A model generated the notes under the pieces. It worked only from the letters and a program-made list of their open reading frames with translations. It made no database searches and was not told the DNA's origin. Of a stretch of 64,000 bases of DNA, positions 44,494 through 53,260 are shown in pieces. The stretch covers positions 878,501 through 942,500 of the forward strand of contig NZ_CP042466.1 of NCBI RefSeq assembly GCF_008330225.1. Reading direction: 5' to 3'. Within the stretch, counting starts at the first letter, position 1. Each line of letters starts with the position of its first letter. Source of the stretch: Geobacter sp. FeAm09. GTDB lineage: Bacteria; Desulfobacterota; Desulfuromonadia; Geobacterales; Pseudopelobacteraceae. A program made the translations under genes and the position numbers.

Positions 44494-44759
44494 ATGGGAA
44501 TACGTGGTATGAAACGGGCGGGCGCCCTGCTCGTGGCGGGGATCGTGGTTTCGGCCCCGGCGTGGGCCAGTGTGGGGCCCAGTTCCGGCGAGCGCCGGGA
44601 CCCCCCCGGGAGGCGTTCGACGCCTGCAAGGGGAAGAGTGAAGGGGACGCCGTGACGATAGTCACCCCCCGCGGGGACACGATCAAGGCAACCTGCAAGA
44701 AGTTCAAGGATACCCTGGCGGCGGCCCCCGAAGGGGCGCCGCCGCCCCCGAAGAATTGA
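44494..44759 (+). CDS. Small periplasmic protein, frame broken in a C7 run
   Basis: An 88-residue exported protein is split over two frames. The first (ATG 44494, AAAGGAG upstream) gives a signal peptide, KRAGALLVAGIVVSAPAWAS. The second frame gives the conserved mature part FDACKGKSEGDAVTIVTPRG, DTIKATCKKFKDTL. Adding one C to the C7 run at 44601-44607 joins them as Asp-Pro-Pro-Arg-Glu-Ala-Phe-Asp. Two cysteines could form a disulfide. The family is common and uncharacterised. It lies next to a Spy/CpxP-like gene, which suggests an envelope-stress role. Confidence 0.7.
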
Positions 44760-44813
44760 AACGGCAGTCCATAACAGCCAAGAATGGTAGGAAGGAACGA
44801 GAGGAGAATCCTT

Positions 44814-45422
44814 ATGAAACGGCAGATCATGGTAGGTGTTTTGCTGGCGGCGACGGCGATCGGCGCCAATGGCGTCTGGGCCGGAGCGGCCGGCGAAGGC
44901 GGACCGAGGGGCATGGACGAGCGGGGCATGGGGGGGCCGGGGATGATGCCGCCGCCTCCGTCCGAGGAGATGGTCGCCCACATGGCCCAACGGCTCAAGC
45001 TGACCGCTGAGCAGCAGACGAAGATCAAGGCGCTGTTTGCGGCCGAGCGGGAAAAGAATGCGCCCCTGCAGCAGAAGATGGCTGAATACCACAAGCAGCT
45101 CCGCGATGCGGCCCATGCCGCGACCTTCGACGAGGCGGCCGTCCGCGCCGTTGCAACGAAGAAGGCCCAGACCGAGGTGGAGCTGGTCGTCGCCTTCGAG
45201 CGGACGCGCAGCCAGGTCAACGCCCTGTTGACCCCGGAGCAGCGCGCCCTTGCCGACAAATGCCCGCCCCCGCCTCCCCAGCGCGGCCAGGGGCCCGAAG
45301 GCCGGTGCCACTGCGGGCACGGACCGGGCCATATGCCGCCGCCCCCCTGCGATGACGGCCCTGGGAAAGACGGCGATCGGATGCCGGGCCCCGGTCCCGG
45401 TCCCGCCGAGGAACGGAAATAG
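44814..45422 (+). CDS. Spy/CpxP-like periplasmic chaperone with metal-binding-like tail
   Basis: This 202-residue protein has a signal peptide and an LTXXQ-type domain: LKLTAEQQTKIKALFAAE, and VNALLTPEQRALADKC, the paired helices of the Spy/CpxP cradle. The tail is rich in Pro, Gly, His, Cys and Asp (GRCHCGHGPGHM), a possible metal-binding extension. AGGAG precedes ATG 44814. It is divergent from the BaeSR-like system, whose relatives induce Spy in envelope stress. Ordinary Spy lacks the Cys/His-rich tail. Confidence 0.82.
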   Translation: MKRQIMVGVLLAATAIGANGVWAGAAGEGGPRGMDERGMGGPGMMPPPPSEEMVAHMAQRLKLTAEQQTKIKALFAAEREKNAPLQQKMAEYHKQLRDAAHAATFDEAAVRAVATKKAQTEVELVVAFERTRSQVNALLTPEQRALADKCPPPPPQRGQGPEGRCHCGHGPGHMPPPPCDDGPGKDGDRMPGPGPGPAEERK

Positions 45423-45507
45423 GGTGACCCAAGGCGTGCCGCCTCCGCCGGGCAGGGGAGGCGGCACGCCCCGATTCTGCGGGTACACGGCGGCACGGGA
45501 GGCTGCG

Positions 45508-45882
45508 ATGGCATTGTTCGGTCAGAGGGAATACGTGCGGGAAACAGACCCGGCCCGGCTCGATATCATGGGCATGGCCGTCACGGAAATAGACCAGGTC
45601 TCTGCCCTGCGAAGCGGGATGGAGCTGGTGACGGGGATCATCGTCATGGCGGTCAGGTGGGGCGGCCCGGCCGACTTGGCCGGGGTGACCACCGGCGACA
45701 TCATCTCCGAGGTGGACGGCAGGCCCACCAGGACCATCAGGGAGTTGACGGAGACCCTGGCCGCCCACGAGGCCCGGACGCCGATCCGACTGCTGTTCCG
45801 GCGCGTCGGCACCTGGCGGTATCTCGCCCTGCCGTACGAAGAGGAGAGCCCGGGCGGCAGCGAAGGCTCCTATTGTTACTGA
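45508..45882 (+). CDS. Single PDZ-domain protein
   Basis: This 124-residue protein is mostly one PDZ domain: GIIVMAVRWGGPADLAGVTT, GDIISEVDGRPT, RELTETLAAHEARTPIRLLF. Such small PDZ proteins act as adaptors for proteases or envelope complexes. No signal peptide is visible. GGGAGGC lies before ATG 45508. It is cotranscribed with or follows the Spy-like gene and is closed by a terminator. Confidence 0.78.
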   Translation: MALFGQREYVRETDPARLDIMGMAVTEIDQVSALRSGMELVTGIIVMAVRWGGPADLAGVTTGDIISEVDGRPTRTIRELTETLAAHEARTPIRLLFRRVGTWRYLALPYEEESPGGSEGSYCY

Positions 45883-45896
45883 TCCATACACCACGG

Positions 45897-45944
45897 CAGG
45901 GCGCCCGCTTCGTTGGCTCATAACGGAGCGGGCGCCCTGTTTCT
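45897..45944 (+). terminator. Terminator after the PDZ gene
   Basis: A perfect 13-bp stem (CAGGGCGCCCGCT / AGCGGGCGCCCTG) with a 17-nt loop is followed by TTTCT. Confidence 0.78.
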
Positions 45945-46012
45945 CAGTCTGTGTGCGCGCCGTTCTCCCCGCGAGGGCCCCCACGCCTTTTCACCGCCGG
46001 CGCAATAATCCC

Positions 46013-46065
46013 TTGACAGTTTTAAATGATCATTTTAAATTAATGTTTAAATCATTTGTTTAAAA
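46013..46065 (+). promoter_or_regulatory. Promoter and AT-rich operator of the TetR-efflux operon
   Basis: TTGACA (46013-46018) and TAAATT (46036-46041) are 17 bp apart. AAATGATCATTT (46024-46035) is a perfect palindrome between them. TTTAAAT-type half-sites repeat to 46065, 20 bases before the TetR start, which suggests autorepression. Confidence 0.65.
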
Positions 46066-46083
46066 CATGTGTCGAGGCGCGCC

Positions 46084-46707
46084 ATGACTAAAAAAGACAG
46101 CGTCACGACCCGGGAAAGACTCCTGGATGCCGCAACCGCGGTGTTCACGGAAGTGGGGTACCGGGGTGCGACCGTGGCCGAGATCTGCAAGAGGGGCGGG
46201 GCCAATATCTCCGCCGTCAACTACTATTTCGGCAGCAAGAAGGCCCTGTACCGGGAGGCGTGGCTCCACGCCTTCGGCGAGGCCATGAAGGCGCATCCCC
46301 CCGATGGGGGGGTGACCGCGGCCGCGCCGGCCGAGGAGCGGCTGCGGGGGCAGGTCGCGGCGATCATGGCGCGGATCGCCGACGGGAACTGCCGGGATTT
46401 CGCCATCGCCCAGATGGAGCTCACCAATCCCACCGGCCTTCTGGAGGACATCATGCGCTCGGAGCTCGTCCCCCTGCGGGACAAGACCCTGGCCGTGGTG
46501 CGGGAACTGCTCGGGCCCCGCGCTTCCGACGTCCAGGTGCAGTTCTGCGAGGTGTGCATCGTCGGCATGTGCGTCAACCCGCTGCTGATGGAAAAGAACA
46601 GGCGCGGGGGCGGCAAGGGCGGCCCCCTGGACGACCTGGAAGCGTTTGCAGACCATGTGGTGAAATTTTCCCTGGCCGGGATGGCAGCCATTCGCGGCCG
46701 GGCATAG
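46084..46707 (+). CDS. TetR-family repressor of the downstream efflux operon
   Basis: This 207-residue repressor has an N-terminal TetR HTH (RERLLDAATAVFTEVGYRGA, ISAVNYYFGSKKALYREA) and a C-terminal ligand domain resembling CecR/YbiH. ATG 46084 is preferred; GTG 46069 is an alternative. It is followed after 15 bases by macA, so repressor and efflux genes share a transcript. A promoter with an overlapping AT-rich palindrome sits just upstream. The ligand is presumably a substrate of the pump; it cannot be named. Confidence 0.9.
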   Translation: MTKKDSVTTRERLLDAATAVFTEVGYRGATVAEICKRGGANISAVNYYFGSKKALYREAWLHAFGEAMKAHPPDGGVTAAAPAEERLRGQVAAIMARIADGNCRDFAIAQMELTNPTGLLEDIMRSELVPLRDKTLAVVRELLGPRASDVQVQFCEVCIVGMCVNPLLMEKNRRGGGKGGPLDDLEAFADHVVKFSLAGMAAIRGRA

Positions 46708-46722
46708 AAACGGATCGGTTCA

Positions 46723-47946
46723 ATGACAAAGACAGCGCGTAATCGGATTATCATCACCCTGGGCATCGTCGTGCTCCTTGCGGGCACGGTGCTTTTGGTC
46801 AGGCATTTCTTCTTCGCCACGCCCAAGGTTACCTATGTCACCGCCGGCGCCGCCCGCATGGACATCGAGGAGAGCGTGCTGGCCAGCGGCATCCTCAAGG
46901 CCTTCAAGACGGTCGAGGTGGGCGCCCAGGTGTCCGGGCAGCTGAAGACGCTGCACGTGGCCCTGGGGGACAAGGTCAAGAAGGGGCAGCTGCTGGCCGA
47001 GATCGACTCGGTGACCCAGTTGAACTCCCTCAAAGACGCGGAGGCCCAGGTGGAGAACCTGCGCGCCCAGAAGCGCTCCTCCCAGGCGCTCCTGAAACAG
47101 TATACCCTGGCCTGGCAGCGCCAGAGCCAGATGGCGGCCAAGGATGCCGGTTCCCAGGCGGACCTGGAGAGCGCCCAGGCGTCGCTGGACAGTACGCGCC
47201 ACACCATCGCCTCCCTGGATGCCCAGATCAAGAAGGCGGTGATCGCCGTGGACACGGCCAAGGCCAACGTGGGGTACACCCAGATCAGCGCGCCCATCGA
47301 CGGGGTCGTCATCTCCATCGATACGGAGGAGGGGCAGACCGTGGTCTCCACCCAGACGGCCACCACCATCATCACCCTGGCCACCCTGGACACCATCACC
47401 GTGAAGGCCAAGATCTCCGAGGCGGACGTCATGCGGGTCAAGCCCGGCCTGACCACCTATTTCACCCTGCTGGGGGATGCGGATACCCGCTATTACAGCA
47501 AGCTGCGGGCCATAGAGCCGGGACCGGTTTCCAGCAGCACCAGCAGTAGCAGCAGCTCCAGCAGCAGTTCCAGCAGCTCCAGCAGCACCAGTTCGTCGGC
47601 GATCTATTACTACGGTCTGTTCGAGGTCCCCAACCCGGACAACAAGCTGCGGGTCTCCATGACCGCCCAGGTGTCCATCGTGCTGAACCAGGCGAAGAAC
47701 GCCCTGTGCATCCCCGCCTCGGCCCTGGGGGACAAGCTCAAGGACGGCCGCTACACGGTGCGGCTCCTGCGCAACGATGTGCCGGAAACCCGCACCATCC
47801 GGGTCGGCATCAACAACAGCGTCTACGCCCAGGTGCTGGAAGGGTTGCAGGAGCGGGACAAGGTCGTGGTGGGGGACAGCACCTCCGTGCCGGCGACCAC
47901 CACCAGCCAGCATCCCGGCGGGCCGCCGCCGGGGGGGAGGCGCTGA
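46723..47946 (+). CDS. macA: MacA-type periplasmic adaptor with a poly-Ser tract
   Basis: This 407-residue membrane fusion protein should link the MacB transporter to the outer-membrane channel. It has a membrane anchor (IIITLGIVVLLAGTVLLV), lipoyl half-motifs around GAQVSGQLKTLHVALGDKVK and TQISAPIDGVVISI, a helical hairpin (about 100-175), and the beta-barrel/MP domains. At about residues 269-292 a run of Ser and Thr, nearly all AGC/TCC/ACC codons, interrupts the barrel before the strand SAIYYYGLFEVPN, which I do not expect in MacA. The stop precedes macB by 2 bases. Confidence 0.92.
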   Translation: MTKTARNRIIITLGIVVLLAGTVLLVRHFFFATPKVTYVTAGAARMDIEESVLASGILKAFKTVEVGAQVSGQLKTLHVALGDKVKKGQLLAEIDSVTQLNSLKDAEAQVENLRAQKRSSQALLKQYTLAWQRQSQMAAKDAGSQADLESAQASLDSTRHTIASLDAQIKKAVIAVDTAKANVGYTQISAPIDGVVISIDTEEGQTVVSTQTATTIITLATLDTITVKAKISEADVMRVKPGLTTYFTLLGDADTRYYSKLRAIEPGPVSSSTSSSSSSSSSSSSSSSTSSSAIYYYGLFEVPNPDNKLRVSMTAQVSIVLNQAKNALCIPASALGDKLKDGRYTVRLLRNDVPETRTIRVGINNSVYAQVLEGLQERDKVVVGDSTSVPATTTSQHPGGPPPGGRR

Positions 47947-47948
47947 CC

Positions 47949-49906
47949 ATGCCACGGCCATTGCTCGAACTCTCCCGGCTGGGGCGCAGCTTCGTCACCG
48001 GCGGGCAGGAGATCCCGGTGCTCAAGGGGATCAACCTGGCCATCCATGCGGGGGAGATGGTCGCCATCGTGGGGGCCTCCGGCTCGGGGAAGTCCACCCT
48101 GATGAATATCCTGGGATGCCTGGACCGCCCCAGCGAGGGGAGCTACACGGTCAACGGCCAGGAGACCGGCGCCCTGTCCGGGGATGAGCTGGCCCGGCTG
48201 CGGCGGGAATATTTCGGCTTCATCTTCCAGCGCTACCACCTCATGCCGCACCTGAGCGCGACCCAGAACGCCGAGATCCCCGCGGTCTATTCCGGGGTCG
48301 CCAAGGCCCCGCGCCGGGAGCGGGCCCATGAACTGCTGGTGCGCCTCGGCCTGGGGGACCGGGTGGACCATCGTCCCAACCAGCTTTCGGGCGGCCAGCA
48401 GCAGCGGGTGAGCATCGCCCGGGCGCTCATGAACGGCGGCGACGTCATCCTGGCCGACGAGCCCACCGGCGCCCTGGACAGCAAAAGCGGCCAGGAGATG
48501 ATGAACATCCTCCACGAACTGCACGGACGGGGCCACACCATCATCCTGGTCACCCACGACATGCAGGTGGCGGGCAACGCCGAACGCATCATCGAGATCA
48601 GCGACGGCGAGATCATCCGGGACCAGCCCAACCCGAAGGCGCCGGCCAAGGAGAAGACCTCCCTGCCGGAGAAAGAGCGCGCCGAGGGGGAGGGCAACCC
48701 GCTCCAGGCCCATTGGGGGCGGTTCGCCGAGGCGTTCAAGATGGCCCTCATCGCCATGGCCTCCCACCGGATGCGGACGCTCCTCACCATGCTGGGCATC
48801 ATCATCGGCATCACCTCGGTGGTCTCGGTGGTGGCGCTGGGGCAGGGGGCGCGCCAGAAGGTGATCAACGACATCAGCTCCATGGGCACCAACGTCATCG
48901 ACATCTATCCCGGCAACGACTGGGGGGACGAGGACGCCGGCAGCATCTACACCCTGGTGCCGGCGGACATGGAGGCGCTCAGGTCCCAGGTCTACGTGGA
49001 CAGCGCCACCCCGGGCACCAGCGGCAGCCAGCTGGTGCGCTACCGCAACATCAAGGCCAGCGCCTCCATCAGCGGCGTCGGCGAACAGTACTTCCGCGTG
49101 CGCGGCTACGAGATCGCCAAGGGGGCGGCCTTCGACGCCGAGGATGTGAAGCGGCAGGCCCAGGTGGTGGTGATCGACCAGAACACCAGCAAAAAATTCT
49201 TCCCCCGGGAAGAGCCCATCGGCAAGATCCTCTTCCTCGGCACGCTCCCCTGCCAGGTCATCGGGGTGACCAAGGAGAAGGAGAGCGCCTTCGGCAACAA
49301 CCAGAACCTGGAGATCTGGATGCCCTACAGCGCCGCCATGAGCAGGCTTCTGGGACAGACCTACTTCAGCTCCATCACGGTCCGGGTGCGGGAGGGGGTC
49401 TCCAACCAGATCGCCGAGCAGAGCATCATCAAGCTGCTCAAGCAGCGTCACGGCATCAAGGACTTCTACACCAACAGCAGCGACAGCATCCTCAAGACCG
49501 TGAAGAAGACCACCGCCACCCTCACCCTGATGATCTCGGCCATTGCCGTGATCTCGCTCATCGTGGGGGGATCGGGGTCATGAACATCATGCTGGTCTCG
49601 GTCACGGAGCGCACCCACGAGATCGGCATCCGCATGGCGGTGGGCGCCCGGCAGAACGACATCATGCAACAGTTCCTCATCGAATCGGTGCTGGTCTGCC
49701 TCATCGGCGGCTCCATCGGCATCGTGCTCTCCTATGGCGTGGGGGTGGTCTTCCATATGTTCGTCACGAGCTTCACCATGAAATTTTCCATTTTTTCCAT
49801 CGTTTCGGCATTTCTCTGCTCATCCATGATCGGGGTCATGTTCGGCTTCCTGCCGGCGCGCAACGCCGCCCGGCTCGACCCGATCGAAGCGCTGGCACGG
49901 GAGTAA
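47949..49906 (+). CDS. macB: MacB ABC transporter, frame broken in a G6 run
   Basis: This is an ATP-driven tripartite efflux transporter of about 652 residues. The ATPase part has Walker [10 protein letters not shown], signature [10 protein letters not shown], Walker [13 protein letters not shown] and H-loop VTHDM. A first membrane helix ([20 protein letters not shown]) and the periplasmic domain follow. The C-terminal three helices occur in another frame ([20 protein letters not shown] to IEALARE). Adding one G in the run at 49566-49571 joins Val-Gly-Gly-Ile-Gly-Val-Met-Asn. The break is most likely a sequencing deletion. Confidence 0.9.
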
Positions 49907-49911
49907 CGACC

Positions 49912-51624
49912 ATGATGATCCGATACCGCGCGCCGCACTGCCGGGCGCTGGCCCTGCTGCTCGCCGCCGCCCTGATGACGGGGGGGTGCAGCCTGCTGCC
50001 CCGCAGCGATTATGCGCCCCCCCAGGTCAATCTGCCCCGCCAGTGGCAGGGAGCGACCACCACCGGCACGGCGGTGGCCGCCGGGAAGCAGTGGTGGCAG
50101 GGGTTCAACGACCCGCTGCTGGACGAGTTGATCGAGCGGGCGCTCACCACCAACAACGACCTGGCCGTGGCCGCCATCAAGGTCCGCCGGGCCCAACTCA
50201 CCGCCCGGCTGACCAACACCAACCTGACCCCCTCCGTGAGCGTCGAGGGGAGCAGCAGCATCAGCCGGGACCTGAAGAACCACGCCGATACCCAGTCCCA
50301 CAGCATCACCGGGTCGCTGAGCTACGAGGTGGACCTGTGGGGCAAGCTTGCCGCCGCGCGGGACGCCAGCCGCTGGGAGGCCGAGGCCACGGAGGTGGAC
50401 CGCCAGAGCACGGCGTTGTCGCTCATCGGCACCACGGCGGCGGATTACTGGCAGGTCGCCTACCTGAACCAGCTCATCACCCTCGGCGAGGCGAGCATCG
50501 CCTATGCGGAAAAGACCCTGGAGCTGGTGGAGGTGAAATACCGGGCCGGCGCCGTCTCCAGCCTGGACCTGATCCAGGCCCGACAGACCGTGGCCACCCA
50601 GAAGGCCGACCTGGCCTCGCTCCTGCGCCAGCGGGCCGAGGCGCGCAACGCCCTGGCGATCCTGTTTGACCAGGCGCCGCAGAACAGCGTGCCGGAACGG
50701 CAGCGGCTCCCGGACGGCCCGCTGCCCGCCGTGGAGGCCGGCCTGCCCGCCAGCCTGCTGGGGCAGCGGCCCGACGTGCACGCCGCCGAACTGCGCCTCA
50801 AGGAATACCTGGCAAATGTGGACAATACGCGGGCCAGCTACTATCCGGCCCTCACCCTGACCGGCAGCCTGGGGAGCAGCAGCACCAGCCTGGCGAACGT
50901 GCTGCAGAACCCGGTCGCCGCCCTGGGCGCCGGCCTGACCCTGCCGTTTTTGCAGTGGAACACCATGCGGTTGAACGTGAAGATCTCGGAGTCCCAGTAC
51001 GAGCAGGCGGTGGTCTCGTTCCGGCAGACCCTGTACGCGGCCCTGAGCGACGTGGAGAACGCCCTGGCGGGACGCACCCAGTATGAAGCGGAGGGGAAAC
51101 GGTTGGAAGAGGCGCTGGCGCTGGCGCAGCGGTCCGAGGAGTTGGCCGGGATCCGCTACCGCGCCGGCTATACCGCGGTGCAACTCTGGCTGGACGCCCA
51201 GGAGAGCCGGCGCAGCGCCGAAAAGAGCCTGGCGGCGAACCGCCTGAACCGGCTCAAGAACCTCATGACGCTCTACCAGGCGTTGGGGGGGAGATGGGGA
51301 AGGCTGCACCAGCCCCGGAATGACAAGTACGAACAGCACATTCAACATCCGCCACAGAGACACGGAGACACAGAGGTTCACAGAGAAAAGCTGAGAAACA
51401 TAGAGAAAAGCAGGACATCATCGGGGAAGAGCAACGTTGGAATTCGCTGTTTTTGTGTGCCGTGCTCCTGGTCTTCTCTGTGTCTCTGCGTCTCTGTGGC
51501 AGATGTGTCTTTTGCTTTTTACCGGTTAAGCCCCCGCATCAATGCTGGACGAACGCGAAGCTCCCCCCCAGGGTGGCGTAGGCGTTCATCATCCTGTCCA
51601 GCCCTTTCTTTTCCTGCTCCGTAA
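49912..51624 (+). CDS. Outer-membrane efflux lipoprotein (NodT/OMF family) with abnormal C-terminal extension
   Basis: This protein forms the outer-membrane channel for the MacAB pump. It has a signal peptide with lipobox (MTGGC), PPQVNLPRQWQ, WWQGFNDPLLDELIERAL, and the typical repeated helical hairpins (LVEVKYRAGAVSSLDLIQAR; IRYRAGYTAVQLWLDAQ). The family normally ends near LYQALGGGW, here LYQALGGRW at about residue 461. The frame then continues about 105 residues through a dispersed palindromic repeat and antisense to the next gene. That tail is therefore not expected to be functional. A G7 run at 51286-51292, if one base short, would end the protein near 51393. Confidence 0.85.
   Translation: MMIRYRAPHCRALALLLAAALMTGGCSLLPRSDYAPPQVNLPRQWQGATTTGTAVAAGKQWWQGFNDPLLDELIERALTTNNDLAVAAIKVRRAQLTARLTNTNLTPSVSVEGSSSISRDLKNHADTQSHSITGSLSYEVDLWGKLAAARDASRWEAEATEVDRQSTALSLIGTTAADYWQVAYLNQLITLGEASIAYAEKTLELVEVKYRAGAVSSLDLIQARQTVATQKADLASLLRQRAEARNALAILFDQAPQNSVPERQRLPDGPLPAVEAGLPASLLGQRPDVHAAELRLKEYLANVDNTRASYYPALTLTGSLGSSSTSLANVLQNPVAALGAGLTLPFLQWNTMRLNVKISESQYEQAVVSFRQTLYAALSDVENALAGRTQYEAEGKRLEEALALAQRSEELAGIRYRAGYTAVQLWLDAQESRRSAEKSLAANRLNRLKNLMTLYQALGGRWGRLHQPRNDKYEQHIQHPPQRHGDTEVHREKLRNIEKSRTSSGKSNVGIRCFCVPCSWSSLCLCVSVADVSFAFYRLSPRINAGRTRSSPPGWRRRSSSCPALSFPAP
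51350..51506. repeat. Dispersed palindromic repeat, copy 2
   Basis: GCCACAGAGACACGGAGAC at the left and GTCTCTGCGTCTCTGTGGC at the right are inverted. It lies in the 3' part of the efflux channel reading frame. Confidence 0.8.
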
Positions 51625-52345
51625 TGGTCCGTACCCGCTCGCTCGATTTCCCGATGCAGGTGAGGGTCGCCGTGCGCGCCTTGATCAGGGCGCGCATGAT
51701 GTCGTAGGTGCGTTGGTCCACCGGGGTGTCGAAATACTCGCCCACCTTGCCGGGGGATTTCTCCTGCTTGACGGCCGTGGCCGGCAGGGTGAAGGTCCTG
51801 GCGTCCGCCTTGATCCTGAAGCCGGTGATGTCCAGGGGGCGCTTGCCCACGGACTGGATGCAGAACTTGGGCCAGACGGTCCCGGACACCTCCACCAGGT
51901 AGAGGAAAAGCCCGTCGCTGAACCGGTCCCGGGGGGTGGATTCGTCCAGGTAGCGCAGGGGGCTCTGGCGCGTGTCCGCCTCCTTCCTGATGCCGGGCAG
52001 CTTGCGGGCCTGGGGCATGGCGGCCAGTTGCTTGCGCAGCTCCTCGTATTCCGGCGAGTTTTTGGGCGCCTTGCTCAGCTGCATATGGGCCGTGGAGTAG
52101 TCCCCCTGGCTTACCGCCTCGCGGACGGCATCCGCGGCCGGCTTGGCGGTGGCCTTGGCGATGATGTCCGCCTTGTCGGTTTCGGAGACCACCACGGTCG
52201 TCTGCGTATCCCTGGGGGAGCGGGGCGTTGTTTCGTTCTGTTTGAAGTACTGGTTGAGGGCGAAGAAGACGAGCGGCAGCAGGAAGGCGATGCAGACAAA
52301 GATGATGGCGTAACGGGTGTCTTCGGACAGCTTTGTTTTGAACAT
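51539..52345 (-). CDS. Hypothetical membrane-anchored protein
   Basis: This 268-residue protein has an N-terminal membrane helix (YAIIFVCIAFLLPLVFFAL) and an otherwise soluble part with no family I recognise. The centre has SPLRYLDESTPRDRFSDGLF and LVEVSGTVWPKF. The C-terminal region is helical with an EKKGLDRMMNAYATLGG end. It is probably anchored in the inner membrane facing the periplasm. It ends 33 bases from the palindromic repeat. The ATG and composition support a real gene. Confidence 0.65.
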   Translation of the reverse strand: MFKTKLSEDTRYAIIFVCIAFLLPLVFFALNQYFKQNETTPRSPRDTQTTVVVSETDKADIIAKATAKPAADAVREAVSQGDYSTAHMQLSKAPKNSPEYEELRKQLAAMPQARKLPGIRKEADTRQSPLRYLDESTPRDRFSDGLFLYLVEVSGTVWPKFCIQSVGKRPLDITGFRIKADARTFTLPATAVKQEKSPGKVGEYFDTPVDQRTYDIMRALIKARTATLTCIGKSSERVRTITEQEKKGLDRMMNAYATLGGSFAFVQH

Positions 52346-52440
52346 CGGCGGTTCCTTCGCTGGGGACGATGGTTGCTGCTTCAGGTCGTTTTATACCCTT
52401 AATGAGAGAAAATAGCCAGAGTGAATGGGGCGGGGGGGCG

Positions 52441-53250
52441 TCAGAGGCAGGCCCCGATCCTGCGGAGCGCTTCCAGGGCCCCGCAGGGGATGGACAGGTG
52501 GGGGGCGTCGATCTCCGCCTCCCGCGGGTTGATGCGGATGACCGTGGTGCCGGGCAGGGCGCCGAGCCGTTCCGACAGGCGCCGGATGGTGGGGAGCGCC
52601 CGCCCGGCACCCAGCTCGATCACCACGGTGCGCCGGCCGCGGCTCTCTTCCCGGAACCGGTCGAAGCGCCGTTCCTGTTCCGCGGTGCGTTCGGACAGCC
52701 AGGCATCGTCCCCGAACATGAGGATATTGGGGCGGCTCACGGCGTTGCAGGCGATGCAGCGGGGGATGGCGCGGGCCCGCATGGTCTCGGGGTTGACCGG
52801 AATCTCCCCGGTATTGGCCCAGATGCGCCGGCTGCACGGGATGGTGCACTGCAGCCAGTGGATCGAGCCGTGCACCTCCAGGATGCGCTCCTCCGGGTAG
52901 CCCCCCTTCTGGAACTGGCCGTCCACGTTGGAGGTCACCACGAAGGAGGCGGCCCGGTTCCGTTCGATCCACCCCCGCATGAGGGCGAAACCCTCGTGGG
53001 GGACGGTGGCGCGGTACAGGGTGGTGCGGTGGCCGTAAAAGCCCCAGCCGAAGGCCGGGTCCCGGTGGAAATGTTCGGGGTTGGCCGCCTCCTCGAAGGA
53101 GAGGCCGAGACGGGCGTAGGGGGGATAGGCGCGCCAGAACCCCTGGTCGCCGCGGAAGTCGGGCAGGCCGGAATCGACCCCCATGCCGGCGCCGGCGGTG
53201 ATGATGATCGCCTCCGCCTCCCCGATCGCTGCCGCCGCCCGTCGGAACAT
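52441..53250 (-). CDS. Sir2-family NAD-dependent protein deacylase
   Basis: This 269-residue enzyme removes acyl groups from lysine using NAD+. Visible motifs: TAGAGMGVDSGLPDFRG (NAD binding), VVTSNVDGQF, catalytic His in LEVHGSIHWLQC, a Cys4 zinc site (CTIPC and CIAC), NILMFGDDAW, and ELGAGRALPTIRR. The zinc cysteines are complete. The first glycine loop has Gly-Met-Gly-Val in place of the usual Gly-Ile-Ser. It is leftward and lies downstream of the DUF1015 gene by 10 bases, probably cotranscribed. Confidence 0.92.
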   Translation of the reverse strand: MFRRAAAAIGEAEAIIITAGAGMGVDSGLPDFRGDQGFWRAYPPYARLGLSFEEAANPEHFHRDPAFGWGFYGHRTTLYRATVPHEGFALMRGWIERNRAASFVVTSNVDGQFQKGGYPEERILEVHGSIHWLQCTIPCSRRIWANTGEIPVNPETMRARAIPRCIACNAVSRPNILMFGDDAWLSERTAEQERRFDRFREESRGRRTVVIELGAGRALPTIRRLSERLGALPGTTVIRINPREAEIDAPHLSIPCGALEALRRIGACL

Positions 53251-53260
53251 GGCCGTCCCG

